A DNA stretch of 60,000 bases, from NCBI GenBank assembly GCA_014529385.2, contig CM043958.1:157582793-157642792 (forward strand). Direction: 5' to 3'. The position numbers were made by a program, and so were the translations under genes. The notes below the pieces were generated by a model. The model saw only the letters and a list, made by a program, of their open reading frames with translations. It was not told the origin of the DNA and did no database searches. The DNA is from Adiantum capillus-veneris. Lineage: Eukaryota > Streptophyta > Polypodiopsida > Polypodiales > Pteridaceae. This document shows, in pieces, positions 1 to 10,920 of the stretch; the stretch's first letter is position 1, and each line of letters begins with the position of its first letter.

Positions 1-352
1 CTACCATGCCAACTATATAACTCATAGGTGGCTGACATGTTGGATTGCGCAAAGTCAACTAGGTTGCATAAATTTGGCTATATAGATGCAATCAACATTT
101 AATAGAATAAGCACACATTTTCTACTATATGTTACTCCTCACAATTTTTATGGTGCCGCTAGCAAATTGATTACTATTTGAAATTCAAAGAGTAGTTCAT
201 GGAAAAACATGTACTCATGGTTGTTAGGTATGCAAATATGATGTTTGATCATAAAAATGTGTTGCACAACAGAAGGATTTTTTTGGGATTACAAAGCTAT
301 GGAAATCATGAATATTCAATTGAACTTCCAAAAGGATTTGTTTTAAAAACAT

Positions 353-990
353 AAGTGCTTGATGGGTGACTATGGTGAGTGTGGTGTGAATAAGCTTCCA
401 ATTTGTTTGGAAGTATGCATAGAAGACAAAGGATGTTCCAATGTAGCTTTTTGAGAAAATCTAGGTCCAAAAAAATCATGGGCAAAAGGTTTTCTTCTTG
501 AAGAAGCTACATTTCTATAAAATAATAGAGAAGATACATGACCACACTAAACACTTAATCAAGCACAACTTCACCTACTTCAAATGGTAGATTGAACAAT
601 ATAGAGGTTGCTTGAAAGGGTTCCCTTTGGAAACCATTATATCAATAGTAGATTTTGTTGAGAACTACTCATACAAAGAGTAAAACAAGATACAATCCAT
701 GCATTATAATATAGATCAATGCACAATTTTTGATGATAGGTCACATGATACGCTCTTTGCCAACATTATTTTTACCAGGGACTTATCTTCAAAAAACATT
801 AGGTGTGCTCAGATAATGCATCATCTTGGTTTAAAGCTACAAGACCATTCTACCTTGATGATAGGTATCTCCAACTAATAACGTGGAGATGACTTGGATT
901 TTTTTGCTTCAAGTCATGGCAAGGGTGAGCATGATGGCACCACTGCCATAGTGAAGAGGGGATTGACGCATGAATAGCTAAAACAAATGA
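353..990 (+). pseudogene. Decayed transposase-like gene (SDN...FK / HGKGEHDG family)
   Basis: Six-frame reading shows ordered blocks of one protein, with frameshifts and stops. A Cys-rich start (CLMGDYGECG) begins at about 356. A block HDHTKHLIKHNF is near 537-572, then FPLETIISIVDFVENYS near 620-670. An acidic motif CSDNASSWFKATR sits near 806-846, and HGKGEHDG at 915-938 is followed by VKRGL. I recognise this set (CxxC entry, IVDFAENY-like block, SDGxxxQFKS-like block, GHGKGEHDG-like block) from uncharacterised DDE-like proteins repeated in seedless-plant genomes, but cannot name the superfamily. The acidic residue of the SDN block would be a catalytic candidate. At least two frame changes and three stops make it dead. 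No terminal repeats were located. Confidence 0.5.
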
Positions 991-1061
991 TTTCATACTT
1001 AGGCAAGATATGGATATGGTTGAGCTCTTGACTAAAACAATGTCAAATGGTTCATGTAGCT

Positions 1062-1437
1062 CTTATATTCATATTTCACGCAAAAGCTCTAGCCCCCATC
1101 ATTGGTCTTAAAGGCATGCTATCTACATGGGTTGGCATTTTTGCTTGTTGACATGCATCACACCTTCAAACATATTCTTTGGCATCTGCAAAAAGTGTTT
1201 GCCACCTTATGCCTGCCATTAAGATTTCTCTAGCGGAAGTTTCACTAGAAAAGTGACCTCCAGCTAATCCAACATGTGCTTGTTTTATAATGGGGATATA
1301 TTCGTCTTTAATTGCACAAAGACGCAAATGTTGATCCTTTCCTCTTTGATACAATTGGTTTCCAATAAAGAGAATAGTCTCTTGCTTTAGTTTCAATTGC
1401 TCTTTGGTGGAATTTACTCATATCCTCAGGAAATGTT
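1062..1437 (-). pseudogene. Ty3/gypsy integrase zinc-binding domain fragment
   Basis: The minus-strand reading contains the HHCC zinc-binding N-terminal domain of a gypsy integrase: QAH and GGHF supply the histidines, and RCDACQQAK the cysteines. Between them lies the family-typical SAREILMAGIRWQTLF. A TGA replaces the codon just before RCDAC and another stop follows about 33 codons later, so the fragment is broken. It ends abruptly at 1437 where an LTR begins. The catalytic core is absent. Confidence 0.8.
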
Positions 1438-1621
1438 TGAAGTACACGAGCGTGAGCGTGTGTGAGTGTGTGCAACAATGGAGAAGAGAGGAGACCTTGT
1501 GTTTGTAGGGGCTAAAACTTACTTTCTACATGTGAGCCCCCTTATTCTATTATGTACATAATGAATAAGTATAGTGGACGAGCACCTGGCCTAACCAGCC
1601 ACATGGGGCTTTACCCCAACA
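1438..1621 (-). repeat. 3' LTR of the chimeric copia element
   Basis: On the minus strand it starts TGTTGGGG and ends TACTTCA, the TG...CA form of copia LTRs. A purine-rich stretch (GAGGGAGGT, plus positions 1622-1630) directly precedes it, as a polypurine tract should. Its interior does not match the 5' LTR at 6303-6522. Its general build (TGTTGGGGTTAA-like start, AAGTATAG block, CCCCC block) is closer to the LTR at 22663-22851. Confidence 0.6.
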
Positions 1622-2150
1622 ACCTCCCTCGTAAAGTCCAATGTGGCTGTGAGAGAGAAAAGAAAACCGTACAAAACCTATATAAGGACATCACAAGTAT
1701 GACCTCAGCCAACACCCACTGGCTCACTATATTTGTGTGCATCTAGCTCTAATCGTAGAGAAAGTATAGAGCGATCTACACCATACTCCTAACCAAAGCC
1801 ACACACATCCTGCAGGTATCTCACCATATGCTACAAAGTGCCCCTATGCTCAAGACCAACATCAGTCACTACACGACTAACTGCTCCCACTGCAAATGCA
1901 CCTCCCGCAAATGCAATCTCGGGTCTTGAGATCAGTATCTCATACATGAGACTGCCAAATGCTGATGCAATCGTAGCAATATCTACCACTTTGACCATCT
2001 CAGTCAAATCTGGCTCAGAACTCCACTCATGGAAATCATCCTGGCACCCGAACTCTGATCCCTAGAATCCATCCTCGTGTCCATTGCATGTCATTGTGCA
2101 CCAAGAGCATATGTCTGTCTTGAACCCTATGTGGTAAGATCATTGCCTAG
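1622..2150. other. 3' internal tail of chimeric copia, no intact ORF
   Basis: Holds the putative polypurine tract at 1622-1630 and decayed sequence downstream of the family-2 module. The part near 2100-2200 aligns by eye with 19790-19900 (the 3' side of the second copia copy). No other feature is visible. Confidence 0.4.
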
Positions 2151-2531
2151 CTATAACTCACATACATCAGCCTTTGGCCTAAGCATATCCATGAATGATT
2201 GAATCACGATTGAATACTTATCATTCAAGCCATCCATATATGTCATCATATCCACGAATGACATGCCCTGCTGCACAACTGGCTCAACATGCTCACAAAC
2301 TGGAGCATCATGCAACCTATCCACCGCAAAGGAGACATGCCTCGTCTCTCTGCATGGTTGCTTACTCACAAAGACCATGCCATCTCATACATGACGTACT
2401 CGCATCATGTGAATTGTGCCAACAGTAGCACCTCTTGCTATGACTAGCTATCCACAATGCAATTTAAAACTGTGCTCATCCATCACTACCTGGCATCCGC
2501 TGTCTCGTAATTGACTCACAAAGATTGATCT
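2151..2531 (-). pseudogene. Family-2 copia module (pre-integrase remnant plus acidic tail)
   Basis: The minus-strand reading continues the protease of the next entry after a stop. It has a remnant of the LISVGQL-type block, LVIARGA, then RHVSFAVDRLHD, ending in a segment with MMTYMDG and IQSFMDMLRPKADV. The same order is seen at 19840-20283 (MTHMDA, VESFLDMLMPELDV). The two copies share this C-terminal module although neither continues into integrase core sequence. It contains stops and is non-functional. Confidence 0.55.
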
Positions 2532-3431
2532 CTACGTCAAACCTGGCACATGGCGTACATCTCGCAACACGTACGATGCACCACTTGGCAACAATAGTCT
2601 AACATCTCCTGCACCAACTATTTCATGCACTGAACCATCAGCTAGACACACACGTCCAAGCATACCACTAGGAGTAAGCTTATACCTGTAAACCCACTTA
2701 CAAGGTAGAGCTTTCTTGCCCTCTGGAAATTGAACCAAATTCCACGTTTGATTCTTATGCAGAGCCGTCATCTCTGATTGCATGGCCAACTGCCATTTTT
2801 TTGAGTCAGCCACTTGTAATGCCTCCTTGTAACAAGATGGTTCTCCGCAATCCGTAAGCATGACATAATTGAGAGGTGGCACATAATGTTCAAGGGGTTT
2901 GGAGACACGCTCAGAACGTCTCACCACAACTGGTTCTGCCTCTCTAGCCACTACAGGCTGTTCCTGAGCCTGACCATGCTGTCTTGATGTGCTAGCACTA
3001 GGTCCATCTTCCCTGAAGACAACTCTTCTGATCTCCTCTGTCTTCTCTAGCTTAGCGTGAAACTTGGCTTCATTGAAATGCACATCATTGCTACGAATGA
3101 ATTTTCTGGACTTAGGATCCCAAAGTCGGTAACCCATATCGCCCGATTCTCCGTAGCCAAGAAATATACACTTCCTGCTCTTTGGTTCTAACTTATTCCT
3201 CAAATCCTTAGAAATATGGCTATAAGCTTCACAACCAAAGACTCTGAGATGCTTATACAAAGGTTCCTTGCCTGTCCATAGCATCTCGGCCACTTCACTC
3301 TTATCCAGAACCCTAATAGGAGACCTGTTGATCAAATGGACTGCTGTAGCCACTGCTTCCACCCAAAATCCATCAGGCAACTCAGCATTTGACAACATGC
3401 TTCTGACCTTCTCTTGTATGGTCCTATTCAT
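2532..3431 (-). pseudogene. Chimeric copia ORF: integrase C-terminus and RT start fused to a protease of another family
   Basis: A 299-codon open frame. It opens with the end of the integrase core (MNRTIQEKVRSML, the segment after the catalytic Glu). It then has the copia integrase C-terminal block (GYGESGDMGYRLWDPKSRK), a linker, and the first RT residues (QTWNLVQFPEGKKALPCKW, YKLTPSG). At 2663 it switches in frame to MLGRVCLADG...VRHVPGL. That is a copia aspartic-protease C-terminal half, which normally lies upstream of integrase. The same protease occurs at 20290-20400. The switch falls on a shared SGMLG-type sequence. RT core and RNase H are absent. Confidence 0.8.
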
Positions 3432-3509
3432 ACGTTCTGCAACTCCATTTTGTGAAGGATTGTATGGTGCAGCAAGTTTCTAATTTATCCCTTTTGTTTC
3501 ACAAAAGTC

Positions 3510-4544
3510 TTAGAAAGCCTTGGAAACATACTCTCCACCATTGTTTGCCCTTAAGTATCTCAGCTTTTGACCACTCTGATTCTCCACAAGTTGCAAGAAT
3601 GTCTTAAAGACCTTGATCACCTCATCCTTGTGCTTCAAGCAGTAAACCCATACTCTACGAGAATAGTTGTCTATAAAGGTACAAAAGTACGCTGCTCCCC
3701 TTAGCGACAAACTAGGCATTGGTTCGCATAAGTCACTATGTACAAGAGCTAACCGTTCATCCTTACGATTTCCCTTTGATCTATGTGGTTCCTGTGTTTG
3801 CTTACCATAAACACAATGCTCACAAAACTTGAAATTTTGAAATGAAAAGCCAGGAAAATAGCCATAACAAGAAAGTATTTCCATTCCTCTTTTTGACATA
3901 CGTCCCAGCCTACGATGCCATAGTGACACACTTGGCTGCTCAATCACATTAATTACATGGTTTTTAACCTCTGAAACATGTAAAGTGTACAGAGTTCCTG
4001 ACTTGCTTCCATGTGCTATGGTCATCGAACCTTTGGAGATCTTCCAAGCATTGTTCCTAAAAACATAACCCGCATCATCTAACTTCCCTGTACTGATCAA
4101 GCTCTTTCGGATTGCTGGAACATGTATGACATTCTTGAGCCTTAAAGAAGAGCCATTTTGAAAATTCAACTGCACATCTCCCACTCCAAGTATGTCAGAA
4201 ACCTGCTCATTGCCAAGTCTAACATAATCTTTAGTGGCCACATATGATGTAAACCACTCTTTGTGCAGAGAAACATGTAAAGATGCCCCTGAGTCGATAA
4301 TCCAATCACTCATAGCATGTACATCCTCTGCAGTCAAGAAAATAGAATCAAAATTGCTTGTGAGGAAGATGTCACCAACTGCTATACCAGAATCATTGTC
4401 TGAACCAAATCCTGTGACATTCACCTCTTCAATCTTCACTGAACTCTTCTTTTCATCTTGCTCAAAACTCTTGTTTTGCCTTTTTCTTGTTTTCACTTCA
4501 TATAGTCTCTCTTCATGTGACCCTTCTTGCCACAATGGTACCAT
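3510..4544 (-). pseudogene. Ty1/copia protease, pre-integrase and integrase core
   Basis: In order: protease with WIIDSGASLHVS (catalytic Asp intact) and VIHVPAIRKSLIS; GAG-pre-integrase with LWHRRLGRMSKRGM and FCEHCVYGKQ (HHCC zinc site); then the integrase core from HSDLCEP. The second catalytic Asp, normally in SDNGGEY, is replaced (RANNGGEY), so the integrase would be inactive. Two stops (near 3507 and 3479) separate this frame from the continuation at 3431, which carries the Glu motif (NGVAERMN just before the start). It overlaps the gag frame in another frame around the zinc knuckle. Confidence 0.85.
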
Positions 4545-5247
4545 TCTATGTCATCCTTTGACTTTGAGTCACGAGACTTACTTCGCTTTTGTTCCATCTT
4601 ACCCTTCTTCTCTTTAGATTGTTGTCTCCCTCGAACGACCAAAGCACTATTGCCTTTGCCTTTGTCAATGTTCTTCCTGTTCACTTCCTCTGTAAGCAAG
4701 TTTTCTTCTACATTGGAACTTGTAAGACCCTCTGGCGCGACAGAATTACTTAATACTGTGCAAAAAGTATCCCAACTGTCTGGCAAAGTGATTAAGAGAA
4801 ACATAACCTTCACTGAATTTGGAAAGACTATCTCCTGTGCTGTTAACTGGCTGAAAATCGTGTGAAATTCATTGAGATGATTTGACATGGATGTCCCTTC
4901 CTTCATCTTCAAATTCACCAACTTCTTGAGCCAGTAAATCTGAGAAGCAGCACTTTGTTTCTTGTATATACCACATAGTTTTTTCCATACGCCATACGTT
5001 ATAGTCTCTTCTGCTACGTTGAAGTAAACATTTTTTGCCAGTGTCAACATGATTGTGGAACAAGCTAACTCGTCAAGCTCTTCCCACTCATCTTCAACCA
5101 TACCTTCTGGTCTCTCCCCTTTGAGCTTCAGTGGCTTCACTTGTTTTTTCTGCACCAAAACCTGCCAAATCTACTTCTTCAGAATGGAAAGTTTGTGCCA
5201 TCCAGCTTCTTTATGTTGTAAAGAGTCTCACTTTGAGAAGGTGCCAT
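4493..5247 (-). pseudogene. Ty1/copia gag
   Basis: Capsid-like copia gag. The natural start is probably the ATG at 5247 (MAPSQSETLYNIKKLDG). A stop and a frameshift follow near 5170-5195. The main frame continues with the UBN2-type gag core (LKKLVNLKMKEGTSMSNHL, LLITLPDSW) and ends in a CCHC zinc knuckle, WYHCGKKGHMKRDYMK. In the knuckle the first Cys is Trp and the last is Tyr. A -1/+1 change is then needed to enter the protease frame. Confidence 0.8.
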
Positions 5248-6288
5248 GTCTGCCAAACTGTTTACTCTTGGGAAAAATCCGGCAGAGTTTCCCCTGTAAA
5301 CTGGCCTCTGTACACAATAAACAAGCTGAACACCTCTCCTCAAGAACTGTCAATATTTTGAAAATTTTTGACAGAGTCTCCCTTGTAAATTGAGCTCTGG
5401 AAACCAAAAGATAGCTCAAAAACAACCATAAATAGCTACCAGTGACAAATCTAAAAATCTATGTAATATGCTACCTATAAGCATACACTGTCTCCTATCT
5501 GGGCGATCACAGAACCTGTATCTGTCTCAAGACTGAACCCTGAACAATGCCTCAACGGCCTGACGAATAAGATGCAATCCAGTATCTACACAAAGTCGTA
5601 CATCCTATGGGATAAAATTTGTCGAAAAGGATGCGTGTAGAGGGGAACTCCAGCAACCTAATGCACCTCACACTGGGTAACCCAGCCCCCAGTGCTTGGC
5701 TTCAAAAAACCTCACACATGACCCTCTCAGATGGCTCAGCAAACTGCCCAGAACTAGCACACATCCTACAATAGACCAATCACTGTCCTATGACCGCTGC
5801 GCTCGTCTGTCTGCTAGCGTGACTCACAACTAGCAGACCCACAATCACAGTACATCAATCTGCAATACATGCCAGTGGTGTCAAGCCATCGTATGGCCAC
5901 ACCTCCCCTGCAACCTGGGAAGCACAAGAAGTAGCAATGCAGACTGCAATATATATATTTGATGATATATATATGTGTATCTGGTCTATAGCTGATGCTT
6001 TGAAGACTAATGAGTGATGTATGTCAATGCCGATACTGATGCCGACCACCTCCTGCTTGCCAATCTACATAAGACAGGTTCTTTGCGGCTGAAACCTATC
6101 TTTTGATGTAGTGCTCAGAACGAAATTCTGAGGGCATAAACAGCTTCAAAAGGGGGGTAAAATTGCAGGTCACCTAGGTCACCTGATAGAAATACTATCG
6201 GAACGTCGAGTGTGAATTTCAAAGCTCCGGATCCAGAATCTGCCTAAAAAGTGCGCGCGCGCGATTACACAAAAATGCACTGAACCTC
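5248..6288. other. 5' untranslated leader of chimeric copia
   Basis: About 1 kb between PBS and gag start, with no coding similarity. Includes a short (GC)n tract near 6253 and AT dinucleotide stretches near 5950-5975. I see no further feature. Confidence 0.4.
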
Positions 6289-6302
6289 CCTTTGATACCA
6301 AT
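6289..6302 (-). other. tRNA-iMet primer-binding site
   Basis: The minus strand reads ATTGGTATCAAAGG immediately 3' of the LTR. This is the usual copia site complementary to the 3' end of initiator methionine tRNA (consensus TGGTATCAGAGC), with one change. Confidence 0.8.
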
Positions 6303-6332
6303 TGAAGTCGTAGAGTGGAGCTTAGATTGACT

Positions 6333-6366
<34 letters not shown>

Positions 6367-6522
6367 TACACAGATATGGAGCTTACACAGTACATAGAGA
6401 AATAGTTAAAGGGTTATCATCCAAATCTTTTATTATTCACACATGTATAAGTGGTGATAAGTGAGTTAGGCGGGCGGGTGGCCATATCCATATAAGAGGC
6501 CACTTGGGCTTTAATCCCAACA
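6303..6522 (-). repeat. 5' LTR of the chimeric copia element
   Basis: On the minus strand it runs from TGTTGGGATTAAAG to ACGACTTCA, 220 bp, followed by the PBS. It contains a (CA)n microsatellite at about 6334-6364. It differs over almost its whole interior from the 3' LTR at 1438-1621. The flanks (GGGGC at 6523, ATGTT at 1433) are not a target duplication. Confidence 0.75.
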
Positions 6523-7240
6523 GGGGCATCGGTTTCTGTAGTGCCCCATTCGATTGTATATATAACATCTGATATTTGGAAAAGTATGTTCTATAGTAGC
6601 TGCAACTGTCACTACCCTTCATTGATTTCCTTGGTTGAAATTTCCCCTTGTCCTTCCTCTAAAGTTATTGTAGTTATAATAGTTCCTTGCAGGAAGGTTT
6701 CCTTCAGCCACAAGCGGTTTAGCTCTGAGAAGGGCATCTTGAATAGATGTGGGTCTCATAACTTCTTAACGGGTACTTAAAGGTTTGTTTAGGCCCTAGT
6801 AGAAGCGAGCAATCTGTTGTTCCATTGTCATTGGTGGTGCATAACGCCGTAAGGACACATATTTGGTGTAGTATTCTTCTAAAGTAAGCCCTAACTATCT
6901 GAGGATGAAAAATTCATTCATTCTAATAGCTTGATGAGCCGGAGGAAGATATCTTTCTTTCACTACCTGTTTCATTCTTTCCCAGGATGGACTAATGGAA
7001 GGATTATCTCTACAATGCTGTTTCCACAAGAGTTTAGCATCTCCAGTGAGTCGAAACATTCCTAGCATTGCCTGATTTTCTGAAGAAGTTCCTGCTGCCA
7101 AGAAATAGTCATCCATGGCGTCGAGCCAGGCTTTAGCATCACGTTCTAAGTTGGTTCCCTCTCCCTTGAAGGTTGGGAGTTGAACCTGTTTTAGTAGTAG
7201 GTTCTTCTCCTGGGTGGGAGTGTAAAGGCTTTTTGCATTA
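6523..7240 (-). pseudogene. Ty3/gypsy gag with zinc knuckle remnant
   Basis: The minus-strand reading gives a Retrotrans_gag domain: QLPTFKGEGTNLERDAKAWL, then MFRLTGDAKLLW, then ERMKQVVKERYLPPAHQ, then LEEYYTKYVSLRRYAPP. A Gly/Asn/Arg linker (YYNYNNFRGRTRGNFNQG) leads to a zinc-knuckle-like CYIYNRMGHYRNRC, where the second Cys is Tyr. In-frame stops occur at several sites. The reading stops exactly at the copia LTR edge (6522), so protease and pol are missing here. Confidence 0.8.
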
Positions 7241-7539
7241 CCCTGAGTTTTTGATTAATGAAGATCTTTTAGTGATAACAAGTAATTTTGTGTTGTCATG
7301 CAATTTTTCTAGTCTATGTATATACTTTCAGAACTTTGAGTGAAAACAGAAACCCAACAATTACTATAATCATTCCATTTGAATTACATAAACATGTCAT
7401 TCTCATAAAACCAAGGTATACACAAGAGTTAATACAATCACTGACTCATATTATGTACACGATGGACTCATACTATATACAAGATGGACTCATACTATAT
7501 ACAAGATGTAACTCTCTATACCAAGATCTTCTTAACCAC

Positions 7540-7985
7540 TGGTGGGTCTGACAGGGGATCAAAAAATATAACATCTTTTGGTCCTCTAAACTTAGGGCCT
7601 ACCCTCATGGGTCTGATCAAACCTGGGTATATAACTTTAGCTACCTGATCAAATACCCACTGATTCTGAGACACCTCTACCCCATCTATAGTAATAGTCT
7701 AATCCTGATCTTCAATCCCACTGAAAAAGAAAACTTTGATGGTTCGAAGTGTTTCTGCCCATTTGAGTCTCTTCAAATTTAGTGCCAATCCTTCTATCTG
7801 TCCCGTATCAATCAGGAAAATTCCGCCAAACTGTGACCAGCAGATTCCCCATGTAGGAGGAGGGAAAAACATTTCGTCTAATAATTGCATGATGCTCTTG
7901 CAAAATAAGAATTTTTTGGAGTTGCAAGCAGCCTCGAACATGATTTTGAAGATCATAAACTTCCGGTAAGCTTGGCGGACATTTT
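7540..7985 (-). pseudogene. Unrecognised coding-like remnant in gypsy leader
   Basis: An 85-codon frame (7699-7956) continues past one stop for about 50 more codons with protein-like composition (FDQVAKVIYPGLIRP). It lies between the PBS at 8101 and gag at 7240, where a gypsy element would have its leader or the start of gag. I do not recognise the protein. No motif was found. Confidence 0.25.
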
Positions 7986-8100
7986 CCTGTATTGATAGGG
8001 AAATTCTTATCTCAAAATATACTACAATTAAAAATTCAAAAATAACTTATTGTGCCTATTTTGTCAACTTTTCATCCTAGGGCTAGGACCTTATTAAACC

Positions 8101-9000
8101 ATGCTTTGATACCACTTGTGAGGTCCCCATTCCACCAATACCAAGACCGGGATGGGGTCCTTGAGAGGTCTCTAGGTCTGATAAAAATCAGAGTCTCTAA
8201 ACAAGAAAAATCCAAGGAATAGACCTTTACCACTGACAATGGCTTGGGTCTATAGCCTTAGAAGAAGACCTAGTCCTGTCTCGCAGCAAAAACGGGACAA
8301 TGTATTAAAAGTCCAAAAAACTATTTTGGCCCTATAACTTCCACATATTGAGCTAAGCTATCCTCAACCAACGCTTTTCCCCCCCTAACATATGTGAGGG
8401 CACAACCGCTGGTGGACTCCTCTTCCAAGTGAAGATGTTTTCCAAACGTTTTTAGTGCACGGGGATGGATAATTACCTTACTAATCAGGTCCACCCGTCC
8501 ATGATTGACAACCTTAGTCAATCCCCACTTACCATCCCGCACTCACACATGTTGCTTTGTTATTTAATTACTACCATATTCTTGTCACAATTAAAATAAT
8601 GATTTCTTTTATCCTTCATAATTGAGTTTCATTAAAATAGCCCTTGAAAACAGTATTGAAAACATTCTTTTAGCAAATAGACATCTTTAGACTTAAGACA
8701 AGGTACTGTCATTCTAGAATAACTCTCACTAGTACTGGTTTGTCTCAAGACCACCTATACAGGGGTGAAAATACGACACCCATTCCTTATTTATAAAAAC
8801 CGGGGTGGAAAAAGTCATCACCCAAAATCCGGGCGCCCATACGCCAACCGGTTGCCCATACAACCGGGCGGTTCCTCCAGGATAAACTCGATATCCTAAG
8901 TAATATCCACAAGCACAGGCAAGCACGGGGTAAAGACTCCACACGCACTGAGGAAACCGACTCATCCATGGTGGAGTTGCCATCATTACTCATCACCTAG
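8101..9000 (-). repeat. PBS and 5' LTR-like region of a minus-strand gypsy element
   Basis: The minus strand of 8101-8116 reads AGTGGTATCAAAGCAT, a tRNA-iMet PBS. The LTR would end CCTCACA at 8117. Its far end is not defined. About 9000 is a guess based on typical length. The 8738-9044 part carries an inverted repeat (TTGTCTCAAGACCACCT against AGGTGTCTTGAGACAA). Confidence 0.45.
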
Positions 9001-9518
9001 AGTAAAATATTTTAAGGAATCAGAGGTGTCTTGAGACAAGCTGTCTTAAGAATGATCAAACATTTCTTTTCTAGGTCAATTAGTCGTAGCCCAAACATTT
9101 CTTTCCTATTTACAACCAATGCTCGTCGGCTTCTTAGAAGTCACCTTCCGTTTATGGCCAGTTACTCCTTCCTAGTCCTTATGTATGCAATGTTAATTTA
9201 TAAACAAACTTTAAGCTGTTTTAAGTGAACAAATGGAAATCCACCTGACTGGTCATCCATTTGCTACTGTACTGGCACCTGAAGACTTTCCTCTATAGGC
9301 CTATGACTAGGCCAAGCCTCATGGTCATGCGTTGCTCTATTCCTTTTGTGGATTGTATCCTCTTCATCGAAAAGAGGATTTCCTCTACTTCTTTTTGGAG
9401 CCATATTAGCAGCCTTTATAAAAGGATACATAATCGATTAGAGAATTAAATGAATAATCTCTTTTATTTCTTTTATAAAAAATAGAGATTTTTGAAGTAA
9501 ATAGGTATCCTTATTAAA
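9001..9518. other. No recognisable gene
   Basis: Only short open frames without family similarity. It becomes AT-rich toward the right end. Confidence 0.4.
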
Positions 9519-9606
9519 TATTTGGATGAGATGTTTCTCATGTAGCTTCTTATTACTATTAGTATTTGGATGAGATGTTTCTCATGTAGCTTCTTATTAC
9601 TATTAG
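9519..9606. repeat. 44-bp perfect tandem duplication
   Basis: The 44-bp unit beginning TATTTGGATGAGATG occurs twice in succession (9519-9562 and 9563-9606) without visible mismatch, so the duplication is recent. Confidence 0.9.
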
Positions 9607-10009
9607 TATTCTCCCATAATTATTGTATAATTATTGGAGCTATTTTACTAAATTCCTCTTTTAATTTATGTTTCAAAATAAACTATTTTGGCCTTAATAA
9701 ATTATGAGTTACCTATCTGCTAGTGGGATATTTACCCTAAATGGAGTTTGATATGTTATAGCTCTAGTAATTTTTTGGCTAACTTATAAATTGATTTATA
9801 AATTTTCCTTCTAGATTTATGGTCCAATCTAGACAATATTGGGCGACGGTAATTTGTTATACTAATTATTTGGGGCTAAGGTAATTTTCCCAATTTTCAA
9901 AAGTTGTTTGCTAACCCTAGTAATCACCAAGTAAATATATAAATTTATTTGCTAATTTTCTTTCTCTAATTTATATATATATATATAATCTATTAATATT
10001 AGTTAAGAT

Positions 10010-10920
10010 TATTGGCTAAACTAATTATCTGTAGTTAAACTAATTATCCTAGGTTCTTTAAGATGTAATTTACCTCCAAAAATTATCTCAAAGGTTTTTA
10101 AATTAATTTGCTATTCCCCCTTTAATTTTCTCTTAAAAATAGTATTTATCTACTGAAATAATTAGCTAAACTAATTATTTGTGGTTAAGATAATTATCAC
10201 GAGTTTCTTAATATGTACTTTACCTCTGAAAATTATCTCAAAGCTTTTTAAATTAATTTGCTCTTTTCCCCCTTTAATTTTTCCTTAAAAACATTATTTT
10301 TCTACTGAAATAATTAGCTAAACTAATTATCTGTATTAAACTAGTTATCCCAAGTTCTTTAAGATGTGTTTACCTCTAAAAATTATCTCAAAACTTTCTA
10401 GGTTAATTTGTTATTTTCCCCCCTTTAATTTTCTCTTAAAAGCAATGTTTTTCTACTAAGATAATTAGCTAAACTAATAATTTGTAGTTAAACAAATTAT
10501 CATAGGTTTCTTAGGATGTATTTTACCTCTAAAAATTATCTTAAAGATTTTTAGATTAATTTTCTATTTTCCCCCTTTAATTTTCCCTTTAAACCAGTGT
10601 GTTTCTACTGAGATAATTAGCTAAACTAACTATCTATTGTTAAGATAATTATCATGGATTTTTTAATATGTACTTTACCTCTGAAAATTATCTCAAAGCT
10701 TTTTTGTCTAATTTGCTATTTCTCCCCTTTAATTTTCCCTTAAAAATAGTATTTTTCTATTGAGATAATTAGCTAAACTAATTATCTGTGGGTAACATAA
10801 TTATCACAGGTTCCTTAAAATGTTTTTCATCTCTGAAAATTATCTCAAAGATTTTTAGTTTAATTTGCTAATTTTTTCCTTTTCTTTTCTCTTAAAAACA
10901 GTGTAATTTTGCTTAAATAA
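10010..10920. repeat. About six tandem copies of an AT-rich 151-bp unit
   Basis: The block AATTAGCTAAACTAATTATC recurs with CTAATTATC-type starts at 10021, 10171, 10323, 10474, 10626 and 10778, a period of 150-152 bp. Each unit also repeats AAAATTATCTCAAAG, a CCCCCTTTAATTTT block and TTTTCTACTGA. Units differ by scattered substitutions. Weaker related sequence extends left to about 9620. It sits upstream of an LTR end at 11886 and may be part of that LTR. Confidence 0.85.
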
